A stretch of DNA of 64,000 nucleotides from Oenanthe sinensis. Lineage: Eukaryota; Streptophyta; Magnoliopsida; Apiales; Apiaceae. The DNA is taken from NCBI GenBank assembly GCA_028671895.1, contig CM053795.1, positions 16,653,501 to 16,717,500 on the forward strand. Reading direction: 5' to 3'. The notes beneath the pieces were generated by a model that saw only the letters and a list, made by a program, of their open reading frames with translations, made no database searches and was not told where the DNA came from. Of this stretch, positions 1-13,303 are shown piece after piece; positions within the stretch are counted from its first letter, which is position 1, and each line of letters begins with the position of its first letter. The position numbers and the translations under genes were made by a program.

Positions 1-1384
1 AAAAATTATTGAATTATTATTTATACACACCTATGTACCAAAACTCATTTCCAAAATGTTAAGAGATTCGCTATTAAATTAAACGAGGGTAGAAGAGATG
101 AAAAGTACAGTTTAGGTTGGATGGGTGGGTTTTAAACATACTTACTCTACCCTCAATATTAAAATATACTTTATTTTTTTTCCTTTTGTTTTTATTTAAC
201 CGTTTATGAAAGGCTTTTTACATTTATTGATGTGAATTTTCGTAATCTCTAGAGTGTAGTATTAAAATTTAAATATCATTTGTTAGAAAATGATATTTCC
301 AAACTCATTAAATATTTCCAAACTCATTTATGGAAGGCTTTTTACATCAATAAAAATTTAATATTTAAAATATAAAATTTTCAATAATACATATATGATA
401 TAATTATATATTAGACATGATCCTAAATATAAAATTGAAATTTTTAACTCAACCCTATTCTCTGTATTTTAGTCTAATCAATTTTTATATATAGCATATC
501 TATATAATATTATACCTTAAAATTTTTATTTTTTTATACAAATTTAAATAATTTTTATATATAATACAAATTTTATTTTTTAAGTTTTCAAAATTTAATT
601 ATTCTGAATGGTTCATATTTTAATCAATTAATTAAATATCAACAATTTCATTTTTGAAGCAAATGTTTTATTTTATCAACTCCATATTTTGATTCGGTTA
701 TTTTTATAATATGAATTTATATATTTTTTTGGTTTTTCAATTATCTACCTTATTTTCAATTTATCATACATATCTATATCTCAAATCTAAGTATATTCTT
801 TTGCTCGGGTCTAACTCGGGAAAAAAAAAATTGAGTTACCGGTACATTCTTGTAACCGAAACCTGACCCAAAACTTGTAACTGCTATTTTTTTAATATAA
901 TATATATCAATAGATATGTTAATATAATAAATATTTTATTATGAATGAGATAATTATTCAAGAACATTTTTCTCTTTGGATGATCACAAAATAACAAAAA
1001 ATTAGCGCTTCACTCTGAATGTATGTTTGTTAGCTTTCACTCTGAATGTATGTTTGTTAGTTTTCTCCATGATATTATATAAATGACGTGAATAAAACAA
1101 TCATCTTACTGTAAATGGAAATTAAAATTTCAATTAAAATAAAGACACGTGTCATTTACTCAAAAAATTAATAAAATAGAATTATATGTGCCTCATAGTT
1201 TAACATGATTTTAAATTTGTATATTAAAATTATTAAATTAGAACGATATACATTCAAATTAATATAAAAATATGTATTTATCATAAAAGGGTGTAATTAT
1301 CATTTCATTTTAAATAAAATGACTTCCATTTTTTTGAAAGAAATAATATTATAAAAGAAAATAAAGTTATATAACACGAGGAGG
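1..1384. other. AT-rich intergenic stretch, no gene seen
   Basis: The stretch consists of A/T runs and short degenerate repeats, including a directly repeated piece around 1010-1060 (TTCACTCTGAATGTATG occurs twice). No reading frame here resembles a protein family. It lies downstream of the minus-strand LINE remnant. Confidence 0.5.
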
Positions 1385-3985
1385 TATACTACCCCTGAAC
1401 TAATACAAGGAGGTAGTATCTCTCTCCACACACATCTAGCGTCTATGGCCAATTTAGCAAGTAAATGTGCCGGAACATTTCCTGCCCGAGCAACAAAATT
1501 AAAACTCAAGTATTCCATACTAGATCCAACCTTTAATATATCATTGACAATATTGCTAAATGTAAAAGTTAATTCAACCCATTTTTTCAACATTAACAAC
1601 CAATTAATTATCTGATTCTAATACCACTTTTTTAACGTTGATATCTCTTGCTAGAATAATACCAAGACACAAACCCTTAGCTTCCGCATCTTTAACAAAG
1701 AGAGGGGCCTTAATCCAATCGCATATAGCTCCAAGAACATTACCTTTTTCATCACGACAAATATCACTCAAACCAATTTCTCCAATCTCACTCAACACGG
1801 CTGCATCTGTGTTGACTTTAATGATGTTAGATGATAGAGGCTCCTAAACTGCAGATTTCTTTTCTAAAGCACACTTTTAATTCTTATTATATTTTTTAAA
1901 ATCCTCCAGCAAAGATTCCGTTTGCTCCACAATAAGTGACAGAGGAAGAGGACATTTATTTCTGTATCGAGTTGAGGTTTTGTCCTTCCAAATTTGCCAA
2001 GAAACTATAACAAAATGTTCAAAATCACTATTAAATATGCACTTTATGACCTGTAACATGTAATCAATGGGATTCCATATATCTTTGATTTTGATTCTAT
2101 CATAATATGCACATAATTTTCATATATTTTCGACAACAGGGAAAGTCCATAGACTGTGACATGTCAAATCAGACACCATTTTACACCTATCGCAATATTG
2201 ATCAATAATGACACCTCTCCAAGTAAGATTAAAGTTAGTTAGAATCCAATTTTTATAAATTCTCCAAACAAAATTTTTCACCTGTGGTGGTACATAAGAC
2301 CCCAAACTAATTTCCACCAACCCTTATTAATGCTAGATTCTGAAGATTTTACGATATCTTTCAACTTAATCGCTTCTCTGTAACCACTTCTAATGGAATA
2401 CATTCCATCTTTAAAATAATTCTACACCAACCTATCTTCATTATTAAGAGATCCCACTGATATAGACATTATCCTCCTCACATCATTTGAATCAAATAAT
2501 GTTTCGATAAATTCTTTATCCCACTCCCTACTAGGAAGTCTGAGATCGGCCACTGTTACCTCATCAGGAATATAAGGTGGATTAGCGATACCAATGTCAT
2601 TTTTAGTAGCAACCCAATTATATTTTGATACTCTAATATTTCCACCAGATCTCACTCTCTAAACACATCCCTTTTCTAGTAGTTCTTTTTCCAAAAGTAA
2701 ACTACGCTAAATAAAAGATGAAGTGCTTTTACTCTTTGCTTCCAAAAAACTCGTGTCATTGAAATAAGAGGTTTTAAGAACCCTGCTTACAAGTAGATGA
2801 TGATTTTTCAAAATTCGCCAACATTGTTTTGCTAAACAAGCTTGATTAAAACATTCTAGATCTTTAAAACCTAATCCTCCTCAATTCTCAGGCCTACATA
2901 AAGTGTCTCATCTCCCCCAATGAATCTTATTCCTACCATCTTCCCTTCCCCACCAAAAACTCACTATTAATCTATAAATATCCTTAATCGTATTCTTAGG
3001 AAGTCTAAAACAACTTAAAGATTAATTAGGAATTGATAATAACTTATTTGAATAAAATCTCCTTCCCCGTTTTTGAGAATAAGCTTCCTTTCCAACTATT
3101 AAGTCTGACTCATATTTTTTATATATATAATTAAACAATTCACGATTTCTCCTCCCTACACATTAAGGTAATCCTAAATACTTCTCATGGCATTCAACCA
3201 TTTTAACCCCAAAAATTTGTGTTATCTCTTTTATAGTCTTATCGATAACCTTGCTCCCAAAACACATTTGAGAAATTAATCATTTTCCTTGAAACTTTTT
3301 TCATAACATTCTAAATTTTTTTATAGTTAAACATTCATTAATATAAGCTTTGCAGAATAATAAACTATCATCCACAAAGAACAGATGAGAAACAAAAATT
3401 CAATTCAACCCAATTGCAATCATTTAATAACACCTTCCTCTTCTTTTTTACAAGAGCACACGACAAACCTTCTCTACAAAAAAGAAACAGATATGGAGAA
3501 AGAGGATCACCTTGACGGAGACCACTTTCAGGAATTATATTACCTCGAACTTCTCCATTAATTAAAACAGAAAATGACACAGAAGATATACATTTTTCTA
3601 TCATTTTAATCCACCTTTCTTCGTATCCTAATTTCCTTGTTACTTCAAAAATAAAAACCCACTCAGCCCTATGATATGCTTTTGTCATGTAAAGTTTCAG
3701 AGCTGCTATACTTCCATTCCCCCAATGATTTTTTTCCATAGTACGCAACCCCTCGAAACCAATTATAAAATTATCATGTATTTGCCTGTTACCCACAAAA
3801 GCCCTCTAATACTCCGAAATTATATAGTCTAGTGTTTTTTTAAAATCTATTAACAAGACACTTTGCAATTATTTTATAGAAAAAATTACAAAGACTAATT
3901 GGACGATAATCTTTAACATACTATGTGCATCTAATTTTTGGAATTAAAGCAATAATTGTAGTTTTAATAGCATAAAATGACTTGT
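1385..3985 (-). pseudogene. Decayed LINE (non-LTR retrotransposon) ORF2 remnant
   Basis: Pieces of a plant L1-type ORF2 appear in the expected order on the minus strand, broken by stops and frameshifts. Around 3985-3850 is the reverse-transcriptase motif YRPISLCN. At 3368-3796 the RT continues, with GLRQGDPLSPYLFLF. At 2422-2655 is the linker with LPSREWDKEFIETLFD and DVRRI. At 2120-2320 is the zf-RVT segment (VKNFVWRIYKN, CDRCK). At 1604-1798 and 1385-1599 are parts of the RNase H-like domain, ending in GNVPAHLLAKLAID. The endonuclease domain and 5' end are missing, and the YxDD catalytic motif is not in an open frame. It cannot encode an active element. The family is clear; the exact ends are estimates. 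Confidence 0.85.
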
Positions 3986-4101
3986 AATTAAATTTTAATA
4001 ACATGATTCATATAGACCCCTTGTCCTCCTAGTGTTATATAGATAATAATATAAATAAAGGATTTTAATATAAATTAAAGATTTTAATAATTCACAGCAT
4101 A

Positions 4102-5056
4102 AAAGAAAATATTGCCCCCCTCCGCTCCTTTTTTTTCTTTAAACCCTAATTTCAAATACATTATTTATTTCTAGTGTTTTGGTTTAAATCATTATTCTTT
4201 ATATAAAAAAAATATACTCTTATCAAATTTGAAAATTTTAAACTTTCTAAATCTTCAGATCTGTTTCTGCATTTTTTGGATTTGATATATATCATCTGTA
4301 TCTGTTTTCACATATTTCAGATCTGCATTTTTTAAATATTTTAGTGTCATTTGTGATGACTTTTTGTACCTATATGGGGCATGACCATTTTTATGACGTT
4401 TTAACCATATCTGTGATGGTTTTATGTCGTTTATGACGATTTTGTGTCATATTATATGACTTTAATTATGAATTAAAAGTTTTATGCTATAATTTTACAC
4501 TATATATTTTTGTTACACGTTCATCGATTTATTTGTCTTTGTTGGTTTATTTTTTATTTTTCAGATTTAATTGGATGAGTTATTGCGTGTAGATGAAAGA
4601 TTAATGCGTGTAGATGGAAGATGAATGAAAACATGATTTTCATACTCATTTGGATGAGAAGAAGGGTATGGAGACATGAACTTGAATTTAATTGCGAAAG
4701 CAGCAAGACGTGGCTAATTTTTTACTATTGGAAACTCACAAAACTTCAAGAATTTCCAGTTTTTGTGTTAGGAGCCACTATGTATTGATATTTTATGATC
4801 GTTTTAGGGTACTTTTTTTTCCCTTTGAGGTTTTTCTCATAGGATTTTACTCTTATGGGGTTTTAATTAGACCCATTTTTGTCGGATATAAATGTTTTTT
4901 ATATCTATACTTTCGTGGAATCTCTTTCTTATGGGTCGTTTCAACCCATGAATTGATTAAGCATATCTTTCGGTTAAATGATAAGTTTTTATTATCTTTG
5001 TCATGTCGGATATTATATATCAATAAAACGATTTTTCGTTTTTTCAAAAAAAATAA
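4102..5056 (+). mobile_element. Short LINE-like retroelement with 16-bp target duplication
   Basis: The 16-bp sequence AATAATTCACAGCATA occurs at 4086-4101 and again at 5057-5072, directly flanking this segment. The segment ends in an A-rich tail (about 5046-5056). Together these are the marks of target-primed reverse transcription. The last 350 bp (CCCTTTGAGGTTTTTCTC, then ATCAATAAAACG just before the tail) resemble plant LINE 3' ends. The first part is pyrimidine-rich and contains AAACCCTAATTT and repeats of GTGATG/GACGAT. A 150-codon open frame inside (4692-5144) runs past the target duplication and has no family resemblance, so I do not call it a gene. The element may be an internally deleted or non-autonomous LINE, or a retrocopied transcript. 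Confidence 0.65.
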
Positions 5057-5320
5057 AATAATTCACAGCATATATCTGTCATGCATGCTTCCAAAGATGC
5101 ACGTCTACAACAAAGCAACAGCCCTTTCTAAAGGCAACATTTAGGTGAAAGACCGTGAAGCAATTATTACACAACATGGGACAAAATGTATGATCAAGAA
5201 TTCATCATTTTTACATTTTAGAATAATAACCAACACAAGAATATTTTTGCCCCGAACGATGTGTAGAAACCAAAAACGAGAACCTCTGCAGATCACGAGT
5301 AGCAAATAGTTGAGACATTT

Positions 5321-7182
5321 TTACACCATTCTAGCAAGAACTTTAATGATATCATCTATAGAAGGCCTGTGCATTGGATCATCTTCCACACAAGCCTTGG
5401 CCAAAACTGCTAAACATAGAGCCTCAGCAAGTGGATAATCGTCCTTCAAACAAGGGTCCATGAAATTCCTTAATTGCTCGAAACAACCACCTTCACCAGC
5501 TCCCCCTCCCAAGAATCCTATGGACTCTCTAAATGATCTTCCTTCTATGCTCTCCCTTGCCGCATTAACTCGAGCAAAACTACTCCAAATGCAAAAATGT
5601 CAACCTTTTCGTTAACTAACCCGTTGAGGAGATGTTCCGGAGCAATCCACTCTCCAACACTGGACATTATTTCATTTTCTCTAGAGCAGCCCACGCTAGG
5701 AGTTGGACCAGAAACTGCTAGCTTCGCCCTCCAACTCGGTGTCAGGAAAATGTTTCTTGAATATATACTCTTGTGAGTATGAGGAGGAACCATACAATAG
5801 TGCAAATAATGAAGCCCTTTAGCAAGATCATAAGCTATATGAGTTCTTTTATGCCATTTAAGTGATTTAGATGGTTTTGACAAACAATCTCTTAAGGAGC
5901 CATTTTTTGGATGTTCAAAGACAAGATATGACCAAGAAGAATCACTCTCACCATAACATACACCAAGCAATTTCATGATATTGACATGATTCATCTTCGA
6001 ATGCAAGTCAATAACTTGTCGAATGTCTTCAAATCTCATCTGTTTGATCATTACTTCAGCATCATCTATAAAGCCCTTGTATAAATAGCCATTTATCTTT
6101 GTCTCCTCTGTAAAATCATTTGTAGCTTCTCTAATTTCCTCTGCACTATAGCTGCACAGAGTATACTTTAAACCGATAAGAAGATCCGGAGACAAGCAAG
6201 AATTAGTGGAGCTCCTAGGAGTCATTACGGACAATGGAGAGCTTAGTGGAGTCGAAAAAGAAGTCATTGAGCTACGAAGAGCAGAAGAGTGATGAAATTT
6301 GTCTCCTTTCCATCTTCTCAAGGCCTTTACGTAAATCCCACAAGCAAGGAGTGCCAAAAGCACAAAGGAAAACCCGATAACAGATCCTGCAATGTACAAC
6401 TTCTTAAGCTTGATGTTTTTTGTCCGTTCAATCGGACTTATGGGAAGAAAACCTGGAGTTGGAGGCTGAGAATCTGGACTAATAAAGTGAATACTTGGTT
6501 CAGATTTCAAGGGGACCAAAATTGTAGTATTCGGATAAACAGTTACTAAAGAATCTATATGATTTTCTTCCCAAATATCCTCACTAGGAATATCAAACTT
6601 TCTCGCAACCTTATTTGTATAATCCCCTTCCACAAAAGGGTATGTCACAAAGTACTTGAAACCAGCTAAACTTGAGACATTATCAGGACATGCACATTTC
6701 AATGGAACATTAACCATAGAACCAATGTTCAGAATATTTTCTTGATTTTTATTCTCCTCCACAAGGACACTTGATTTCACTAAACCTTCATACACCCCAC
6801 AAGCAATATTCGAAAACGTTGTATTGTAAAGAACATAATAGCTTAAATTTGCCTGAAAAAACTGTCCTGTACAAGAACATTTGATGGGAACAAGAACTTC
6901 TGTACCTGGTTCAAGAATCTGAGTAGAAGATGTCATGTTGTTCAAACTAAGTAACTCGTCATGTTCTAATACATTGAACAAGCTTGAAATGTTGAAGATT
7001 GTTTGAAACTCTTGGTTTGCTCTATACACAAGAAATGTTTGGCATGATTTCTGGAATGAATTGCACGTATAGCGCGCCCTCGGATCATTTGTATCTGAAC
7101 TGCATGATGTTGCATCATAATATTGTTGTGCATAACAAGAGCAAGTACATGATAATATGAGAAACCATATAGAATAAATCAT
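5321..7182 (-). CDS. LysM receptor-like pseudokinase (LYR / LYK4-5 type), one frameshift
   Basis: This is an intronless LysM receptor-like kinase, of the kind that binds chitin or lipo-chitooligosaccharides at the plasma membrane. The start is the ATG at 7182. Residues 1-18 form a signal peptide. The ectodomain holds LysM modules separated by CxC pairs (CSC at 102-104, CAC at 163-165). A membrane span lies at about 261-284, followed by a Ser/Thr-rich juxtamembrane region and a kinase fold. The beta-3 lysine (VMIKQM, K380) and APE (514-516) remain. The HRD position reads HTHKSIYSRN and the DFG position reads VSG, so it should be catalytically dead, as is known for LYR/LYK4/LYK5 relatives. The frame breaks near 5565 after LLELM: the other frame reads AARESIEGRS and continues without a stop to the normal C-terminus at 5321. 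One missing base (about 620 residues if intact) explains it. It may be a recent pseudogene or a sequence error. Confidence 0.85.
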
Positions 7183-8613
7183 GGTTCAGTACACCAAATG
7201 TTTATTCATGCAAACTGCTAAAGTGTCTCTTCTTCTTCTTGTATTTTTCTATGAAGAAGAAGAGTATGAAATATTGAAATGTGTATATTATTTCAGTATA
7301 GTCAAACTTGTCCAAGTAGCTCCCCGTATAAAATACAGAAGGAAGTGAAGTCGGTGTTGATATATATTATATACTAATTGTTTATCATAATAAAGTTTTA
7401 AGGTGCAGCCAAAGAAAGCAGCTTATTTAAATAATGATTTGGTAAAAAAAATTATAGAACAACACATCAGAAGCCGGCTGATTAGCTAGTAGTGTCCAAA
7501 TGGTTATGAAAGTAGATGAAATGAATATTGAAGTACAAACTGGTGGGGAATGTCAAAACTTTAATATAATTTGAAGAGTTTTTAATTTCACAAAATAAAG
7601 ATCACTCATATATATATATGTACAAATTTTTGGACACTAGGCTGCTGTACTATATGATACAAATTCTTTACTTATGGGGTTCTTTACATGGACCAAGTTG
7701 AATAACATACAATTAAACAAAGGCACAAAACAATGGAACAGTTGTCACTGCTGTTAATTTTGGAAGTTCCACTCCGGCCTAACAAAAAAAATGACAAATT
7801 ATTTATCTGTAAATCATACTCTCTCCATCCTGCTATAAGTATAAGAGGGATATACTATATACACATACCGAGTACATTTGATTTGATCTCTAAATCATTT
7901 AAAGGTGCGCAGTGCTTATAAAAAAGAAAGAATTTCATACAAAGCATTAGTTCTAAGTTACAAGTTTCATTACAACACACATTTAAACCTTGACTTGTTT
8001 TTTTACTATATAAGATTTGAGAAAATTGTTGCTCATCTCTCACCATGCATGTGAATAAAAACTGATCATGTGACAGCTTATTATAATAAGTTTACTGTTT
8101 TAAGTATAAGAATCACAATTTCATCTCATTATTAAAGAAAAAATATGGAATTAAACACTTAAAATAAAATCATAATAAAAATAAACATTAAACACTGAAG
8201 TTGAACCAAGAAGTCTCGAGTTAATCCAAAAAGATTATTTGGACAACAAAACCAAACCAATATATCTCGAATCCCTACCCTGATACTCCAGCATTCCCAG
8301 CAACAAATACTAATTATTGGCCTAAGAGCTGGCCTCCTGGTTATCCATTTCCAATCCAAAAAACAGGCTTTCGAGTGAAAAAAACCTGATGAAGATACTA
8401 ACCTTTCCCAGCACCTCAACGGAATTTGGGAGGGAGAGTTGGCCATTCATTTAACATTTAAAAGATTTCTTCATTGAGTATAGCCATCACATATTGGTTC
8501 CTACTTCCTTTCAAATAAACCTAACCGCCTAATATCAAATTTGCGAAAGAGCTATTTGCAGCTTATTTAACCATTGCTATTACCTGATCAAGTTAAGTAA
8601 TAAAATGACATAT
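7183..8613. other. Spacer between the LysM receptor and the BEL1-like gene
   Basis: The left part should hold the promoter and 5' UTR of the minus-strand LysM receptor; a TATA-like AT run lies at 7360-7375. The right part should contain the 3' UTR of the BEL1-like gene. At about 8235-8370 the plus strand has a short proline/tyrosine-rich reading stretch (SNPYPDTPAFPATN, NYWPKSWPPGYPFP) that looks like decayed coding sequence, but it is closed by stops and I could not assign it. Confidence 0.4.
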
Positions 8614-11600
8614 CTAGCCAACAAAGTCATAAATCATATGACTTCCAAAATGCTGCTGCTGCTGCTGCTGCTGCTGCGCACTCTCTGCACTTTGTCTAAG
8701 AGCCAATGTGAGGGACATGGCTCGGAGTCCACTTGGAATCTCAAGCCCTCCTTGTTGATATGGTAGAAAGCTCATCAAGGATCCAGCATCCACGCCAGCT
8801 GGAATCTGACATTCATGCTTTGACCTCTTCTCCTGATCCCATACTTCTGTACTTGTCATACCTCTTCTTTTAGAAGAATCAATTCCACATAGCTTGTTTA
8901 TGGGTTGGAAATTGCATTGGTTGGTAGTAATATCCGATGCTCCATTACTATCAGGCTTGCCCATCTGTGAGCTTGATTCTGCTGAGCCTTTGGTTTCAAG
9001 TCCGTGTATTTCCTCAACCATGGGTTTCCAGACACGTACTCGAGCATTAATGAACCAGTTTGAGACCTGATATAATAAACATGCCCCTTAACTAGTGTAT
9101 AATTAAATGTATAATAGTCACGCACCAACACTGTTCCGCGTCTATTTTGTTTGTGTACAGGGTTTAGGACTTGAAACATATCACTGCCAGATATGAAATT
9201 ATGAACCTTGTGTATCTTTAAGTCCCCAATATAAATTATATGTAGATACTAATTCAAACAATAGTCACACAAGTATATAAACTGGTGACCAATTTAAACA
9301 ACTAGCAGAAAATTTCTCAACACCAGTGAATTAATTTGTTGTACTTCGATGTTATGAAAGAGTTGTTAGCAAACTTTTATTGTTACATTGACAGTGAATG
9401 CTTATTTGCACAAGATTCATGCTTTTACCTGGTTCTGAGTCAAGCCAGTTTGAGTAGCCAGCACATGTTTGTCAGTGTCTGTTGGGTACCTAATTAGGTG
9501 CATCAAAAGAGAATTCATATCAAGAATGTATATATGCTTGTGTGATAAAGCAAGAGTAACAATGTATGATAGTGTAAGAGAGCAAGTAAGAGGATTACGG
9601 GTGAAGGAAATGGTCAAACAGCCAAGCTCTAAGAACAGAGACAGCACGCTGTGGTAGCCCTCTTTGGGGCCTCCAAACAGGTTGATGGGGTTCAAAGAAA
9701 ATCATATTGCTCCTACAAGATTTCTGTTTTTGATCTTCAGTGAGTCTTAACCCTGAGGTACTTGCATCGCATTTAATGCTACTACTTGTACCAGCAATTG
9801 GGGATGACAACTCCTCTCTCAGTGTTCTTCCCATGTGCCTGAGCTGCTCAGAAATCACTTGTTTTATGCATCGGAAGTGCCTTGAGACGGTTTTTAGGGC
9901 AACTGAAATGCAGGGGGCAGCAGTGCTAAGACCTGCCACAAATTCAAACGATGCTACCACCATCTGCATTTGCTGGTGATATTGTCGGTTCCTTCTGTGA
10001 AGCTACCAATGACACAAAGCTTTAAAATTCAATTATTGATTAGAGTGAAAATTAACATATGATAAAATTGACATCACTGTATAAGACTAAAAGAAACTTA
10101 CTTTGATTAAAAAATAAATAAGTCGATCTGATATCCTGATCTAATAAAGTAGCAATAGATCATATATCTTTGAGAGGATAAAGTAGTATTCATGGTTCTA
10201 ATCCAATTAGAGAACATATTTTAACACAAAAATGAACAGTTCAAAGTACTGGAAAACAATAAACCGATCATATCAAGAATAGTATCAAATTTTCAATTTA
10301 AAGGTATACATATATCTGTCAGGGTACAGTGGCAAATAAATGACAGGATACAGGGAATTTGAGATACTGCAAACTAAGCTAAAATTTCACTTAGGCAGTC
10401 CCCCCCCCCCCAACCTAAAATAGCCCTTTCCTTTTACATCATGACAACTTGACACTGGAATTGGCTTTCCTAAAGTAATAGACAAAAAAGATCTGAGTAT
10501 CTGACTACTGTTAACAAATAATGGAACTACCATTATGGATTTAAAGGAGACATAATTAATTCCCTCATCACTTAAAACACTAACTGACAGCTTGAGATGA
10601 CTATAACTTGGCATTTGATTGTCAAATCATACCAACTGCATAACGAAAAGGTGGGGGAGTGCCTGCAGTTTCAGGTTTGGAGCTTCTTCGGGAAAAAAAC
10701 AGCCAAGAGAGCTCAACGTTTCTTTGTTTTTTTAGCTAAATAACTTTTCTCTTTGTTATATTCCTTTCAATTCGGTGGACCCCTCATCATGGATCGCCGA
10801 TCACTGTAAATTCCAATAAGGATTGATATGAACTTAATAGTACTTGTGATTCTAATCGACATCATGACAAAGCCTGAAGCAAAAGTAGATTATTTTTTAA
10901 ATCTAATTGAAATTTCAATGAAAATATAGTGGCTTGGAAATTGTCAGATGTCTTTATCTAAAAATTTCAAAATGTTTAAATTAACAAGATTTTAAGTTTA
11001 TTTACAAGTGTTATACTTTATTTTAAGGTTAAGTCCCTTACCAAAGATGACCGTGGTTCATTAGTTTATTTCTTACTATATCATTTGGTGTCCCTTGCCA
11101 CCTCCAGAAGAAAATATAAATTTCTCAGTTCTAGAGTCTATAGTTGATGGGTTAATAGAAATTTATGTTGGTAGGCAAGTCCTATGCTTCTAAAGGATTA
11201 TGGTGATCCTGGACCCTGACCTCTTAAGTGTAATTAGCTTTAGATTCTGCACCATCCATTTCTAGCCATGTCTACCTACCCATGTCTCAAAAGAGATTTC
11301 TATCTACTAGAACACTGTACGATATAGTAAAACAAAAGCTTGCGCATTGTTTAAAATTTTAAAAAATATATATTCATCTTCTAAAATCACTAGAAGCTGG
11401 AAGAATATACAGGCATCATAAGCGACACAAAAATGTCTTCTTAAAACATATGATTACTGCAAGAAGTGTGAATCTCTGAGAAAAGGTAATTCATGTTGAC
11501 AATTATCAAATGCAATTTCTTCATCTCAAATATGGACTCTTGGGTAAAAAGAAGCAACATTTCATATATGTAGTCTCTTCCGCACTATTAGTGGTCAGAT

Positions 11601-13303
11601 GTTTGATGTATTCTAGCAGCTAGTTTTAACAAATAGAAGAGCTGGAACATGTTTAGATCTTCCACAAAATGTATGTGGGACTAATACCAAAAATAGTATA
11701 TAAGTTGATTTAATTCATTGAGTCATGATAGATCGATCATTCCATTTCGGTAAAGCTGATTATCTATCTAATAATATTCTAGATCACTAAATCAGAATAT
11801 ATATCTGTAAATCTGATTATCTATCTAATAATGTTCTAGATCATTAAAGCAGAATATATATGTAGGTGTGTGTTTAGAACCAACCTCCTCCTGCATATAT
11901 AACAGCTTTGTCTTCTTTTGATAATATTCAGGATGGTAACATTCGCTAGCATTACTTCGGCCTCCAGCTTCCCCGCCGACTTCATGCGAACTATAGAGGC
12001 TCGAGGACGATGCACCAGAGTCACCATCCTTGGACCTAACCATGATGTTACCAGCAGCATTAATGGCATGATCAGCAGCAGAAACCATAGTTTCATCAGT
12101 ATTCTTACTGGAGTGCACCTCACAAGCTTCAATTTGTTTTGTGACAGTTACATGACATAGTTCATCCAATAACTGCAATGTTGGCTTCAAGTATTTTGAA
12201 TTCTTCAATATAGTCGAGTAACCAGTGAATGGACCCAGAGGACCAGCAGCATCTCGATAAGGGATAGCAGGGATTTCAACTGTATTTTGCCAATTAATTC
12301 CATAAACTTTACTGCCAACTGACGATCTAGAACTTGAACATAAATAATCAGACTTATAAGCCTTTAATTCCAGGGGATGATCAGTTAAACGATTTCTCTC
12401 CCAAAACTGACATTCTCGTTCGTTATTAGTCTGTGAAGCCGATGAAAGTGATAGAGATAAACCCTGAGTATTAGTACCATCACCGATTGTCATATGCTCT
12501 CTGACACTTTTAAGAGCAAGATTTTCTCCATTCCAATTTCTAAACACTTCAAGTGGCCTATTTCCCCAAACAGCTGAAGAAGCATTACAAAAACGCCCTT
12601 GATTCTCTTGATCATGATCATTATAGCTTGGAAGAAGAACAAATTCATCTGCATCCTTCCCACAACGTCTAACCACATCTTGCCCTCGGAGTTCAACATT
12701 GGCAGAAGTAACAACTTCTTGAAGGGTATTTTGATAATAATATGGAGATGGACTAGCAGCTGTATTACATGACTGCAACACATCATGATTATAACCATAG
12801 CAATTAGGCTGCTTCATATAAATTGAAGCCGGAGAAATGGTGTTCACATTCAACGAACCGAGACCATCTCCTTTAAAACACACGGGGTTAGAACCGCTTC
12901 CATTGTTGCTTGTCATAGTACTGTTATCATTATAGGTATTGTTCACAATCCAATTACTGGTTTGATGTGAACCAACGCTTTTCAAATTGCTACAATTATC
13001 TGGGTCACCTACTTTGGCAGCTGAGAGGTTGAGGTTCGATGAAATCGGGTGTGACAAATTAGCATAAAAAACATTACCATCAGGCACAAAAGACTCATTT
13101 TTATACACATAACTGATCACATCAGAAGAAAAACATGTTGGCTCATGAGATATAGCTCCATACTTGATATCCCCCGGGTGAGCCGATAACTGTTGTAAGT
13201 TATTAGTGTAATGTTCTTCCATGTTCTCCGAGTCCTGAACTCTTAACTTATACCTTCGGCTTTGTTGAGCAACATGCGATTCTCTTTGGAAGAAATTGTT
13301 CAT
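8614..13303 (-). CDS. BEL1-like homeodomain (TALE) transcription factor
   Basis: Nuclear TALE homeodomain protein; the family forms heterodimers with KNOX proteins and controls meristem and organ patterning. Four coding exons: 13303-11885, 10002-9599, 9489-9429 (61 bp, a size typical of this homeobox exon) and 9066-8614. All splice sites are GT-AG and the joined frame is open for 778 residues. The start is the ATG at 13303. The N-terminal motif QQSRRYKLR lies at about residues 13-21; GLSLSLSS at about 281-288; the SKY box (GPLGPFTGY then NSKYLKP) at about 354-374; the BELL domain at about 465-535; the homeodomain at about 582-644 with PYP, WFINARVR and KPMVEEIH. The ZIBEL-like motif MSLTLALRQ, eight glutamines encoded by a CTG-type repeat, and the ending YDFVG follow. 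GPFTGY, EIH-LET and DFVG recall the PENNYWISE/POUND-FOOLISH or SAWTOOTH groups, but the paralogue is uncertain. Intron 1 is 1.9 kb. Confidence 0.93.
8651..8677 (-). repeat. Trinucleotide repeat encoding polyglutamine
   Basis: A run of CTG/TGC on the plus strand (CAG on the coding strand) encodes eight consecutive glutamines near the C-terminus of the BEL1-like protein. Such runs often vary in length between alleles. Confidence 0.85.

Noticed and set aside
4692..5144. Open frame of 150 codons rich in Phe, Tyr and Ile
   Set aside because: It crosses the 3' A-tail and the target duplication of the LINE-like insertion, and has no domain; AT-rich translation explains its hydrophobic look.
11836..12798. 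Alternative frames inside BEL1-like exon 1
   Set aside because: The main frame carries the SKY box and is continuous with the homeodomain exons; the others are shadows.
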